64,000 nucleotides of DNA from Monosporascus cannonballus. Lineage: Eukaryota; Ascomycota; Sordariomycetes; Xylariales. A program made the position numbers and the translations under genes. Location of the stretch: assembly GCA_004154925.1 (NCBI GenBank), contig QJNS01000057.1, positions 124,001 through 188,000 of the forward strand. The letters are read 5' to 3'. Shown here piece after piece: positions 9,707 to 22,118 of the stretch (position 1 is the first letter of the stretch; the number at the start of each line of letters is the position of its first letter). Under the pieces are notes generated by a model. It worked only from the letters and a program-made list of their open reading frames with translations. It ran no database searches and was not told where the DNA came from.

Positions 9707-12700
9707 GACTTTTGGCGGATTCCTAGATATTTTCGAAATCCGGGTACTTTTTTCATTTGATTAGATACTGGGCAAATCCGTTTTGTTTCTACATATCGAA
9801 GATTTTCTCCATTTCGTATACCGTATCGTTTTTCATTTCCACTTTATTTTAGATTATACACGCTTTAATCATATTTGTTAATTGAAATAAAGAAATATAA
9901 AAAAATTAAATAAAGTATAACTTTTAATAAAAATTCTAATTAGTAATTATTTTCTGAAATTGTTTGGTAATTTTGTATAAACCGATATATTTAAAATCGA
10001 GTTTTTTGTTAAGTCTTTTTGTTTAAATGTTTTTACAATCGAAATAAGACAAATTTTCTTTTTTAAAAATTATTTTTTTAATTGTTTTTCGTTATAATAC
10101 TTGCTTATTTAATTTCGTATCAATATTAATTCTATTTTTAATTTTTAATATAATTATTTAAGTTATTTTAATGTAAAAATTATTTTAACGTTAATTAAAC
10201 CGTTATTACATGCTTTTTTATATATTTTTTTAAAAATAAAATCAAAGTTTGCATATATTAGAATTATTTTAATATTTGTATAATACTTAGTAATATAAAT
10301 TGACTATATAATAATTATTTTTTAAATTTAATTATTTTGTTTATAATTAATATAATAAATTAAGTAAAATTTTAAAATTTGATTAATTTGTTCTCTTTAT
10401 TTGTTTATTTATGCTTTAAAAATATTAAACAATTTATAATTTAAGCCGCTCTATATTATAAAACTTTATCAAAATTTAGATATAAATATTAATTCTTTAT
10501 TAAGATAATTTATATTTATAATCCGTATATTTTATTAATGTATTTAAAGAAAATATATGTTATTTATTCGGTATTTGTATCTTTATAATATAATAAGAAA
10601 TAAAAACTCTTGTAAATCGATCGACGATTACGAAATTTTTATCGTAATATATTTCTATAACGAGGTTTTTAATCTAAACAATTTAATAATAAAATTATAC
10701 ATAATTATATATTATAGTTGCAAAGTAACTAGTAATGCCTATAATTTTTTAAGGCTTATATCGTTGCACTTTAGCTTTATTATAATAGTCGTACTATTGT
10801 TACACTTTCTGAATTATTGTTTTTATTTTAGGAAAAAAAATATGCACGTTAAAGTCGTTTTAGAGTTTTGTAAATCCTTAGATATCTATATAACTAGTGT
10901 TTATGTATTTTTCGTACTAAGTTCTTTTGGTATTCTGTTAGAACTTATACTTTATCTATTTTTAATTCTTTAGAAGATTATCGTTATATTCCTAGATTTT
11001 CTGATATATATTAAAAAGTACTGCTCGAATTGTCGTAATTTGGTACTGGCGTAAATGCTCTTTTGTGATAATATCGAATATTATATGGTTAATTTTGACC
11101 AATTTCTTTTCGAAGTTTGATTGCTTGCTTAAAATATCGGTTTTGCTGTTTTCTAAACTCTTTTCATAGATAATAACGAAATTAAAATTTGCTAGTTTTT
11201 TTACGTATCTTAATTATTGTTCTATAAATTCTTTAATCATAATAAAACGAGTAAAATTTTGATAATTCCTATAAACTTTAACCTAGTACAAATTTCTCTT
11301 TAGAAAATATCTGAATTCTTGAAATAACATAATAATAGCTATAAAATTTTTATTTAGAATATCGTAATTAAGTTTGGTTCCTAATAACTTGTATAAAAAG
11401 AATATAATAAGATATAATTTACTTTAATTATTACGTTATCCGATTATTACGCCTAACGTATAGTCCGAAATATCGGTTTTTTAATTTAACGGAATATATT
11501 AGATGGTACATAATTAATTCTTGTTCGCTAATAATTACATCTTTGATTTTCTAAAACGCCTTTTCTATTTTAGACATTTATTTGAATTTCTTTTCTTTAT
11601 AAGATTGGTTAAAGATATAATTATCCTGCTAAAATTCCGAATAAACTTTCTGTAATAATTAACGAATTCTAAAAATGCCTATATTTTTTTAATCGTAATT
11701 GGCCTCTGTTATTTTGTAATTATAGCGATTTTTTAGGTTTGTCCTAATATATTCTAAGTAATAATATGTTTCAGATATTTCATTTTCTATACGTAAAACT
11801 GATTTTTTCTGTATTAATAAGCAGTTTTATGTCCTATAAAGTTTAAAAAACTTTCTAAACTTATTTTGCATATGCTTTTTCTGTTTCTGAAAAGATAAGA
11901 ATGTCGTCGAAATAGCAAATAACGAAAATATTGAGATATTTTCGTAATACATAGTTAATTATTCGTTAGAAAGTTACTAATGCGTTTGTAAGTCCTATTG
12001 GTATAATTAAGTATTCGAATAATTCGTACTTCGTCCTAAAAGCTATTTTTTATTTGTATTCTTTTTAATCTTAATAAAGTTATATTTATTTTTAAGGTCG
12101 AATATTAGAAATTATTTGGTTCTGTAAAGTCGGTTTTTTATTTCCGTAATTGAAGGTAATAAGATTTAATTTTTAATAGTAATATTGTTTAATTGTCCAT
12201 AGTTAATTACAAGTCGTAATTTTTTTTTATATTTGAAAAATATTACATATTCTATTAATAATTTAAAAAATCGAATTTATTTTTTTGTAATCGATCTTTT
12301 AAATATTCTTTGAAAACGCGTAATTCGTTTTTGTTAAAGTTATAAATAAGGTAAAACTTTGTCGAAAACCTTGTTAAGGATTATCTTATAATTTTATTTA
12401 TTATATTCTGGTAATTTCGTATCGAGTGTTTTCTTAAAAAATTACTTATATCGATAATATTATAGCAGTATAATAATTAAACTTTTTTAACTTTAAGAGC
12501 TGCTATTTTAAATTGTTATTTGATTGGCTTAATTTTGCTTTAGTAAAAATAATAATACGTCGCATTTTTCTTTAATATCTACTTTTTTATGTTTTGTCCT
12601 TTTAGGTAATAAGATATTTATCGTATTTTTATACTTATATTCGTTACTATTTTCGATCGAATATTAAGATTTTCATTTCTTTCTTTTTTGTCTATTAACG

Positions 12701-13800
12701 AAGTATAAGATAAACCTTATTTGGCTAATTCTTTTATTAATTAAAACATTGTACTGGCGTATCTATGATAATTTTAAAATTATATTGTAATTTTCAAACG
12801 AAACGATGTCGAAATCAATTATTTGGTATTATTTTTAAATAGAAATTTTAAGATAATTAATTTTGCGTATAATTTTCTCGTTATCGTAAACGAATTTTGA
12901 CTTTCGCCATTTATAATTATATAAGGTTTTAGCTTATATCTTTATGGCAATCTAAGCCTATTAACTATATTTGATATAATATAATTTCCGCTTAAAGCTC
13001 CGTAATTTAATATTACGATATACCAGTAAGTTTTAATTTATATATCCAAGATAATAAGATTATTAACGGCTCTTATCGTTATTACAGTCATATCGTTCTT
13101 TCGAATTGTATTAGTGATTCTTAGTTTTGCTATAATTTCTTTTCTTATTAAGTAAATTATTTTCTTATAATTTCGACCATATCCTGTTATGCGTTATACT
13201 AGTTGTCGTTTTACAGTTTGCTATATAAATTAACGTATTTCTTCTTTAAAACTATTTTTCGTTAGGATTTGTAATAAGTACTAATTGAAAATAAAGATCT
13301 GTAATAGCTTTTTAGCAGTATTTTTCTATTATATACTAGATTAACTTTTTTTCGTTTAATAGTTATATTATTCGTAATACTGAAAAATGTTTTCCTGCGA
13401 GTTTTATTTTTTTGAGTTAGCTTTTTGCCTCGACTAACTAATAAATATTATTTCTTAAAGCTGTAAATCGAAAATATGAATATTATTATTTATTATTTTT
13501 AACATTTTCGATTCGGTTTAAAATTTTAACACTTTATAATATATGTAAGTAATCTTTTCGTAAATATATTATTTTTATATCTCGTAATCTGGATATTCTT
13601 ATTGTTGATAATATATGGTATATATTTTGGCGTATCGATTAAGGGTTTCGGGATAAACCTTTTCTATTTAATCCTGATATTTTCGTAATTATCCTTATAA
13701 TTCTTCTTATTATAATCGTAATATCTATCGAATTAATTTCTTGGCTTTTCGTATCCTTTATTCGACTTTTCGCTATGGAGGGCTCGGTACATACTTAGAT
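9670..13800 (-). pseudogene. X pol (protease, RT, RNase H, integrase, chromodomain), RIP-damaged
   Basis: Read from right to left: protease at the right end, RT with YFDDI at 11900-11914 (both Asp kept, Leu changed to Phe), RNase H at about 10900-11600, integrase at about 9950-10850, and a chromodomain at 9670-9812 that keeps NGFAQYLIK and KYPDFEN. The gag part lies across A2 at 20561-21730. Preservation is better than in O and X2: the chromodomain has only three stops. X and A3 share the same LTR core and the same type of antisense ORF, so they are sister copies. Confidence 0.87.
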
Positions 13801-13805
13801 TAAAT

Positions 13806-14200
13806 TGTTATGACCTAACGATCTTGGCTTCCCCAAAACGATCGGAGAGCTTAGGCACTCAAGCCCGCCCATACCAAGAAGATCACGTGATTGGCTCAAA
13901 GGACTCAAGGGCTTAACGCTTTTAAGCCGGTTAAGCTAGCAAGTGGCTTAAAAGGTTTAAGGGGCTCAAAAGCTTAAGCCGGTTAAATGGTTTAAGCCAA
14001 AACGAAAATATATATACTTATTAATTCCATAGTTTAAATAGTTTTAGCTTGTAATATAATATTGTTATTTAAGGTACCTTTGGCATTACGAAACGTAATA
14101 CGATTACTGTATTTATTGTTTAAATTCCTACGATATTTTTGTTAATATAAATCCGTCGACTTAAGATTTAATAATTAGTTAAACCTTATAGTTCGTTATA
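13806..14200 (+). repeat. 5' LTR of A2
   Basis: 395 bp, TGTTATGACC to GTTCGTTATA. The core (about 13870-13990) is a run of 'ggctcaaaggactcaag' and 'cttaagccggtt' units; then a TATA-like stretch and the conserved 3' half. It is less AT-rich than the 3' half of the element. Confidence 0.93.
14009..14017 (+). promoter_or_regulatory. TATA-like box in the A2 5' LTR
   Basis: TATATATAC, placed between the repeat core and the conserved TTCCATAGTTTAAATAG block. An A/T-rich TATATAC at the same place recurs in several family A LTRs (for example near 3333, 26573, 32993 and 50636). The position fits the end of U3, but promoter function is inferred. Confidence 0.35.
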
Positions 14201-17200
14201 CGTTACAAAGTTTTGTTTAATAATATCGTTAAACTTTAAGCAATATTTAACATTATTAAAATATTAATTGGCATTTAAAAAACCCCTATTTAACAGTTTT
14301 AAATTTGAATTTGGGAGCTAAAAAAAGAAGTTTGACAGCTTAGGGTTACGCCACCTACCTAACCCTTTTTCGTTCGCATAAAGCCAAAAAAACCAGAACC
14401 TTACGATAGAAAAAGTAACTTTCAGACTTTTTTAATTTAGGTACGAATTTACTTTTATTTCTTAAACCTTAGCAACTTAGCGAATATGGTTCTAATAATG
14501 GGAATATGCTTAATAGGAAATACGGCTGATTAATTTAAATCTATTATAAAAAATTTCTTGGAAATAAGAAAAGCAAATAAAAAAAATTTTACTAATAAAA
14601 ATTTTTTAACTTATATTAATTTCGAAAATAAAATATACGATAATTTCGGTAATCCGGATAAAAAACGATTTGCGGCCTAATAATTTTTGTAATTCCGATA
14701 AAAAGATTTATGTTTAAATATATCGTAACTTTTAAAAGTTTTGCGGCTAAGGCAAAATAAGGAAATAACGAAGCCAATACCCTTATTAACATATTTTATA
14801 AGGAATTAAAGAATAATGTAAAAGATAAAATTATTCGGATCAAATAATTAGTTATCCTAAACCGGTATATTACAAAAATAATTAAGATTAATAATTAATA
14901 ATTTGAAAAACGATAGAAGAAAAAAGGATAATACGTTTTACATTCGGAATATAATAAGTTTAATTAGGGAAAAAAACGAAATATACTTTTTACTTTTTAC
15001 GGAATAGCGCCAGGATTTATGGAACTTAGTATTATCTACAGACAAAATTGGAGCTAAATTAAATGTTTTAATTGTGGCAAAATAGGACATAAAACTTATA
15101 AATATAAGAAACTCAAAAAGCCACGGCAAAATAATTAAACCCTTATACCGGAAGAATAATTCAGAAATAACCAAAGAAATAATAACAAGGTTATTAACAT
15201 AATTCAAATTAAATACGTAACAAGTTTATAGCAAAAGGTCTAATAAGGACCATTATAATAAAAAATTCGACAAAAAATGCGAAAAGCCAAAAGATTAACT
15301 TAATAAGTATTATAAGCATAATAAAAAATGTTATAAAGATGGTTATACGAATACCGGGATTAAACAGAAAAACTTTGTCCCGGAATACCTGATCGATATG
15401 GTAAAATGTACGCTATATATTGTCGACGACGAGAATATCCCGATTACGAAAAATAGAAATAATATATCCATGTACGCATTATCCGTATATATTATAAGGG
15501 ATTCAACTTTTTAAACCGTACCGGGCATAACAAAAATAATAAATAATAATATCGACAGTTTCGAACCATAACCCCAGAAAATATCTAGTAATTAGCCGAA
15601 GCAAAAAGCTGGCTTAAAGGAAAGTAATGCTCGCAGGAAAACCCCTTTAGTTATTATGGATAGTGCAATTATTAAATGGAAAAGGAGTTAATCCAGCGTA
15701 CGGTAAAAAAACATTATTAGAAAATTATTACGGATCGTTATTTTTAATTGATATTTATTGCGGATTTTTAAAAAAGAAAGGTTATTAAGAAAAAGATACG
15801 TTAGTTTATAGGAAATTTCTAGAACGATAGTTAAAATAACGTATAATGGGATATAATTGCAAATATAAGAAAATAATTTATTCGATAAAAAATTATAAAA
15901 AAATTAAAAACAATTAATACGATTTAAAGGAATAGTATGCCGGTAATACCGATAAATATAAAAGCTTAATACGCTAAATAAAAAAAATATAAGTAAGGCT
16001 TAATAAATTTAAGTAAAAAGTAAAAGAAAAAGGTTATTTATAAAAGAGCTGCAAGATAACGAAACCTAAAGGAGTTAAAGGGAATTCCTAAAAAAGGGTT
16101 TAAACTTAACGATAAAAAACGTTAACGACTTTATTATTTTGGAAATACGAATCGGAACGTATTAGTATACCGTAATAATAGATTACGGAGCTTTGGGCGG
16201 AAATTACATTATACCGGATATAATTAATAAGCTTAGATTGTTATAAAGATATAAGTTAGAATTTTATATAGCGATAAATGCCGAAAGTTAAGAATTCGTT
16301 TACGATAACGGAAGAATTATACGCGAAATTAATTATTTTGAGATTTTTGTCCAAGGACGATATTAAACGGTTAATTTCGATATCGTTTTACTTAAGAATT
16401 ATAATATAATTTTAGGATTATTATGGATACGTTAATACGAAATTTTAATTAACGATGGAATTAATTAGGTAAAGTTCGTTTTATTTCTTGTTAATAAAAA
16501 AGATTTAAGATTTTAATATTTGATCGATGATAATAACGAATATAGGCATAAAAATATAACAAATATCTTATTACTTAAAGAAATAAGATATAAGAAAAAG
16601 AACGGGTATTAAAAAAATACGATATATTATTATTATTATTAGAACGAAATTAAGGTAATTAAATAACGATTTAAAATAATAAGAATAACAGCTTAAGGAA
16701 TTAAAAAATCTAATTAATGTATTATTATAATACTATAAATACGAATAATTCTTTAAAAAAGAACTTAATATAAAGTTACTAGAATATAGCAAATGAGATT
16801 ATGAAATAATTTTTAAAAAAGGATTTTCGACAAAGTTTTACCTTATTTATAATCTTAACGGAAACAAATTACGTATTTTTAAAAAATACCTAAAAGATTA
16901 ATTATAAAAAGGATAAATTTAACCTTTAAAGTTACCGGCAGAATATTTTATATTTTTCGTACGTAAAAAAACGGGAAATTATAATTTGTAATTAATTATC
17001 GGCAATTGAATAATATTATTATTAAAAATCAAATATTATTACCCTTAATCACGGAAATAAAAGACCGACTTTATGAAGCTAAATAATTTATAATATTCGA
17101 TTTCAAAGATAAATATAATTTTATTAGAATTAAAAAAGGATACGAATTAAAAACAGCTTTCAGAACGAAATACGGATTATTTAAGTATTTAATTATACTA

Positions 17201-19533
17201 ATAAGACTTACGAACGCATTAGCAATTTTTCAGCAAATAGTTAATTACGTATTACGAAAATACCTCGATATTTTCGTCGTTTGCTATCTCGACGACATTC
17301 TTATCTTTTCAAAGACGGAAAAAGCATATATAGGATACGTTCATAAAATTCTTCAAGTTTTACAGGACGCGAAACTACTTATTAACGCAGAAAAAAGTTA
17401 ATTCTATACATAAAAAATGGAATATCTGGAACATATTATTACCCTAGAACATATCAAAATGGACCTTAAGAAAATCGCTACAATCATAAGATGGCAAACG
17501 CCAATAACGGTTAAGGAGATATAGGCATTCCTTAAATTCGCCAATTATTATAAAAGTTTATTCGAAATATTAGCAAAATAGCTATACCCTTAACAAATTT
17601 TACGAAAAAAAAATTCAAATAAACGCCAAATACGGAAAAAACATTTCAGGATATTAAGGATGTAATTATCAGCGCGTTAATATTAATTATGTACGATTTA
17701 AACCGTGCCGTTAAGTTAAAAACCAATACTTCGGATTACGCGTTAAACGTAATAATCGGATAACGAAATAATTAAAGCAAACTGTACCCTATTATATTTT
17801 TTTCGTACAAATTAAAAAGAACCGAATTTAATTACGGTATTCTAAATAAGGAATTTATAGCTATTGTTATGGCATTTCGGGAATTTAGGCATTTCCTAAA
17901 AGGAAATTTGCACCAGATTAAGGTTTATACGAATTATCAAAATTTTACCCGATTTACCACAATTAGGGAGCTTATAGAACAATAATTAAAATACGCAAAA
18001 AAATTGGCGAATTTCGACTTCGTTATTATCCACAAAAAAGGATTAGAAAATGGCAGAATAAATGCTTTAAGCAGGTAATTAAATTTTAAAAAAAATTGGT
18101 TAAAATTAGCTAAATAATTTTTGATACCACCATAAAAGGATATTTACGCCCACGATAAATTGCGACGATTCGAGCAGTACCTTACGATATGCATTAGAAA
18201 ATTTAATAATATAATAATAATCTCCCAGAAAACCAAAGAATAAATAAAATACAAGTTTCAAAGGAATACCGAAAAAATCTAATACGAAAAATATACGAAC
18301 ATCAGTTACATAAATATCTAAAGATCCATAAAACCCTAGAAAACCTTTAACGTATATATTTTTTTCTCAAAATAAATTTAACGGTACAAAAAATTATACG
18401 GTAATACGATATTTACGCCAAAATAAAGGTACGACGACATAAACCATACGGAGAATTATAGTTATTATTAATTACAAAGCGATTATAATATTTAGTTATA
18501 TTCGATTTTATTACCAAATTTCTTATGTCAAAAAATCTAGTTACGAGAATATATTATAATAATATTTCGTAATCGTCGATCGATTTACGAAATTTTTTTA
18601 TTTTTTATCATATTACGAAGATATAAATGCCGAACAATTGGCATACATTTTCTTTAAATACGTTTTTAATATATACGGATTATTAATAAAAGTTATATTA
18701 AATAAAAAACTAATATTTATATTAAAGTTTTAACAAGGCCTTATAGCATAAATCGGCTTAAACCACAAATTATCCAACGTATTTAAATTATAAACAAATA
18801 AATAAATAAAACGAACAAATTAAACGTTAAAAACTTACTTACGATATTATATTAATTACGAATAAAATAATTAGGTTAAAAAATTACCAATTGCATAATT
18901 AACTTATAATACCAATTATTACGAAAACATTAAAATAATATTTACGAACGCAAATTTTGGTTTTATTTCAAAGATTTACAAAAAAGTACGTAATAACGGT
19001 CTAATTAATATCAAAATAATTTTTACGTTAGAATAATTACGATAACTGCATTAGGAAATAAAAACAAAACTGGAATTTATACGGAATTAAATAAATAAAT
19101 ATTATAACCAAAAAAAGTTAAAAAAATTAACTTTTAAAAAAGGGAAAATAGTTTATGTTATTATAAAAAATATTTAAATAAAACGATTTAATAAAAAACT
19201 CGATTTTAAATATATCGGTTTATACAAAATCGCCAAAAAAATCTTAAAAAATAATTACTAATTAGAACTTTTACTAAAAATTAAACTTTATTCAATTTTT
19301 TATATTTTTTATTCGAATTAATAACAAATATAATTAAGGTATATACGGCATAAAATAACGTAAAAATAAAAAACGAATAAGCATACGAAATAAAAAAAAA
19401 TTTTAATATACGAAAACAAATCGGATTTATCTAATACCTAATTAAATAAAAAAAGTACCCGGATTTCGAAAATACCTGAGAACCCGCCAAAAATCTTATT
19501 AACGCCTAATACCTATTAAAAAACTTTTATTAA
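14201..19533 (+). pseudogene. A2 gag-pol polyprotein, RIP-inactivated
   Basis: Gag (about 14480-15200) ends in PGFMELS and a CCHC knuckle at 15064-15105 (CFNCGKIGHKTYKY; last Cys changed to Tyr). The protease has ID-Y-G at 16181-16189 followed by ALGGNYIIPD, where family active sites read D-[ST]-G or D-C-G. RT runs from about 16890 to 17560 with an intact YLDDI at 17285-17299. RNase H follows at about 17640-18060 (FREFRHFLKGNLH near 17877). Integrase covers about 18290-19250 with EHQLHKYLKIH for the zinc-binding part. The chromodomain is at 19387-19533. Stops are mostly TAA/TAG and spread evenly. Length matches A3 and X. Confidence 0.92.
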
Positions 19534-19950
19534 TAATAACGGGCGCGTTTTAATTAAGGGTCGACCAGTTAATAACCGAGATATCGGGCCAGTCGGCTAC
19601 GGCCTGCGTTAACGTAACAGCTATAACGGCGGCCTCCAACTATTCTTATTTTTTTTCGAAGCGCTTAAATTTTTCTATCGCCTCCATATCTTAAATATCA
19701 TAATAAAACATTTTAATCCCATGACGGCGAAGCAACTTTCGTTATTATTTACAAACGGTCTAATTTATTTGCAGCATTACGCAAAGCTTTACGAACCTAT
19801 TTCTTTTTACGTTCCAAATAATTTTCCTTATTAAGAAATTTTTTATGCTTAAATTCCGAAAGGCCAAATAAATCGCAAAAGTTACCGTATTATATATAAC
19901 GGGCGCATTTCCCAAAATTACGGTACGCCTTATAGGGCACGCCGATAAAA
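19496..19950 (-). pseudogene. Opposite-strand ORF of family A (A2 copy)
   Basis: Same place and subtype as the A1 copy: antisense, stop at 19496-19498 overlapping the chromodomain, with matching C-terminal residues (the DWPDI and NWS motifs in the region 19560-19600) and a basic middle part around 19700-19880. More stops than in A1. Function unknown. Confidence 0.5.
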
Positions 19951-20160
19951 CGGTAACGAAAATAAAAGTTTTTTTAAAGCATAATAAAATTTAGCAATAT
20001 AATACGTTTTGTAAGGATAAAAACGTTAATACGTTTGCGAAAACGGGATTTTTCGACGTAATTCGACATAATAAATATGAAAAAGGAAAAATTACTTACT
20101 AAAATTAACAAACAAACGGAATAATCTTTAAGAACAAAGATCCTAAAACGGAAAAGATCG

Positions 20161-20555
20161 TGTTATAACTTAACGATCTTAATTTCCCCAAAACGGTCGG
20201 AAAACTTAGGTACTCAAGCCTGACCACGCCAAGAAAATCACGTGATTAGCTTAAAAGGCTCAAAGGCTTAACGCCTTTAGGCCGGTTAAGCCAGCAAATA
20301 ACTTAAGGGGCTTAAGGGGCTTAAGGGCTTAAACCGATTAAATGATTTAAATCAGAACAAAAATATATACACTTATTAATTCCATAATTTAAATAATTTT
20401 AGTTTGTAATATAATATCGTTACCTAAGGCACTTTTGGCATTGCGAAACATAATACGATAATTATATCCATTACTTAGATTCCTACGATACTCTTGCCAA
20501 CATAAACCCGTCGACTTAAGGTTTAATAGTTGGTTAAACCCTATAACTCGTCACA
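20161..20555 (+). repeat. 3' LTR of A2
   Basis: 395 bp, TGTTATAACTTAACG to ACTCGTCACA, preceded by a purine-rich GGAAAAGATCG tract. Same core as the 5' LTR, equal in length; differences seen by eye are mostly C/T or G/A. Confidence 0.93.
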
Positions 20556-20560
20556 CAAAT

Positions 20561-21730
20561 CATATTAATAAATCTGCTTCCGTTTTTTTTTAATTTTTTC
20601 TGGATTATTTTTTGAGTACGAGTTTTTAGTTATCTTAACGGAAGATTTTAGGTACTTTGCACCATATTACTTTATATCCCATCTTATTGTAATTAAAATA
20701 TTTAATCTAGCTTTAATTTTTCTTATAAATAATCTCTAGTTCTATAGGTGCTGGTTTTATGCCGTAAAAAGTATTATTATATCGAAAAATACTAGTATTA
20801 GCCATATATCGAATTTTATTATTATTTTTTCCTTCAATACCCTTAATATGCTAGGCATACTTTCGATTATTAATTTTAATTGTCATAACAATATAATTTA
20901 ATAAATAATTAGGCTGATTAAATTTAAAAAACCTTTCTTATATTTTTTTAAGTTATTAAAAAACTTAGTTATTAATACTTTTTATCCTTAATTTAACTTA
21001 GACGCTAATTAACTAAACGTATTACCGTAACTAGATATTAATTCTTTTTATTGAAATTATTAAATTTATATTTCGGCTTTTATTTTTTGTTTATTATTCC
21101 GAAAACCTTTATTAATACTTTTTTAAACTGTTCGTAATCGTCATGTATTCGTATTATTTCCGTGTTTTACTTTTGATTAATAAGGTAACGTATTTTCTTA
21201 TAATAGATTCGAATCAAATAACCGCGTTTTCGATAAATCGACCGACAGCGAATTTAATACGTATAATAGACATAATTAATCAAATAAAATAGTACTCGAA
21301 ATATGTTCGGCATTAAGTTAAAAACAATTATAACTTAATCGAAATTCCGTCGAAAAATTCTAGTTTAAAAGATTTAAAAACATTTCTTAATTCCTTTATA
21401 AAATTTAGCTAAATAACTTAATTCGTTCCAAAAAGCTTTCCGGTCTCGAAAACCTTTCTTTTTTCCTCTAATTTCTTATAGGCGGCTTAAAAAATGTTAT
21501 AAGATTATTATTTTTCTTAAGCTAATAAATGCGTTCGTTTATAGCATCTAAACGTTGAAAAACTTCTTTGTGAAAAAGGTAAAATTATTTTTTTTCTTTT
21601 TCGGATTTCATTTCGATATTCGAGTTATTAGAAACCTGGTAAATAGGCTATTCGGGCTGCTTACTGGTAAACATAATATCGACGATATTGCTTAAAGTCT
21701 AACGGTACTATTAAATAAAAATTTACAACG
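20561..21730 (-). pseudogene. X gag, separated from pol by A2
   Basis: Minus-strand Gag. The CCHC knuckle at 20659-20700 reads YFNYNKMGYKVIWC: spacing CX2CX4HX4C is kept but two Cys and the His have become Tyr (TGT to TAT, CAT to TAT). The N-terminal part near 21450-21660 is Lys-rich and matches the coiled-coil start of A4 Gag. Likely ATG near 21675 on the minus strand by comparison with A4. Confidence 0.8.
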
Positions 21731-22118
21731 TATAACTGCTAAATAATTTAACCAATTATTAAACCTTAATCGTACGGGTTTCTGTTAACAGAAATATCGT
21801 AAATATCTAAATAATAAATATAATAATATATTACGTTTTGTAATATTAAGGATATTTTGAATAACGAATTATTATTACAAATTAAAGTTATCTAAATTAT
21901 AGAAATAATAAACATATATATCCTGTATTTTTTATGAACTTATTACTAGTAAATTAATAATCCGGCTTATTGGCTTACTACTAATAAGTGGATAATCCGG
22001 TTTACTGGTTTACTATTAATAAGTTAGTAATCCGTTACGTAACTTAACCCGGTGTCATTTCTTAGCTTATCTTTGTCGAGGACCGTTTCTAGAGGCCGTA
22101 GCCCGTTAGATCGTAACA
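21731..22118 (-). repeat. 5' LTR of X (388 bp, three core units)
   Basis: Starts TATAACTGCTAA and ends GATCGTAACA in plus-strand reading, followed by the ATTTT duplication. Its core (about 21930-22030) has three units of about 35 bp where the 3' LTR has two. Confidence 0.9.

Larger units (their letters stand above)
13806..20555 (+). mobile_element. A2: complete family A chromovirus nested in X
   Basis: 6750 bp with two LTRs of exactly 395 bp (13806-14200, 20161-20555). The 5-bp flanks are TAAAT (13801-13805) and CAAAT (20556-20560): one duplication with a C/T difference of the RIP kind. The undisturbed site is seen in X2 near 38980 (gaccgaattatgttaatgg), which confirms that A2 sits in X between gag and pol. 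Element order is LTR, gag, protease, RT, RNase H, integrase, chromodomain, antisense ORF, LTR. Confidence 0.95.
8713..22118 (-). mobile_element. X: minus-strand family A element nested in O, itself split by A2
   Basis: Complete copy bounded by LTRs 8713-9066 (3') and 21731-22118 (5') and by a perfect 5-bp duplication ATTTT (8708-8712, 22119-22123). Without A2 and its target duplication it is about 6.65 kb, the normal family length. Its host is O: the sequences left and right of X join into a continuous RT region. A2 interrupts it between gag and pol at 13805/20556. Confidence 0.9.

Noticed and set aside
10557..10973. 138-codon open frame on the plus strand
   Set aside because: It is antisense to the integrase/RNase H part of X, has no similarity at the same place in X2, and its composition (Ile, Leu, Phe, Tyr) is what AT-rich mutated DNA gives by chance.
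14201..14230. Primer binding site after the A2 5' LTR
   Set aside because: CGTTACAAAGTTTTG does not show a TGG start complementary to a tRNA 3' end that I can name; self-priming is possible for chromoviruses but I cannot show the complementary 5' end of the transcript.
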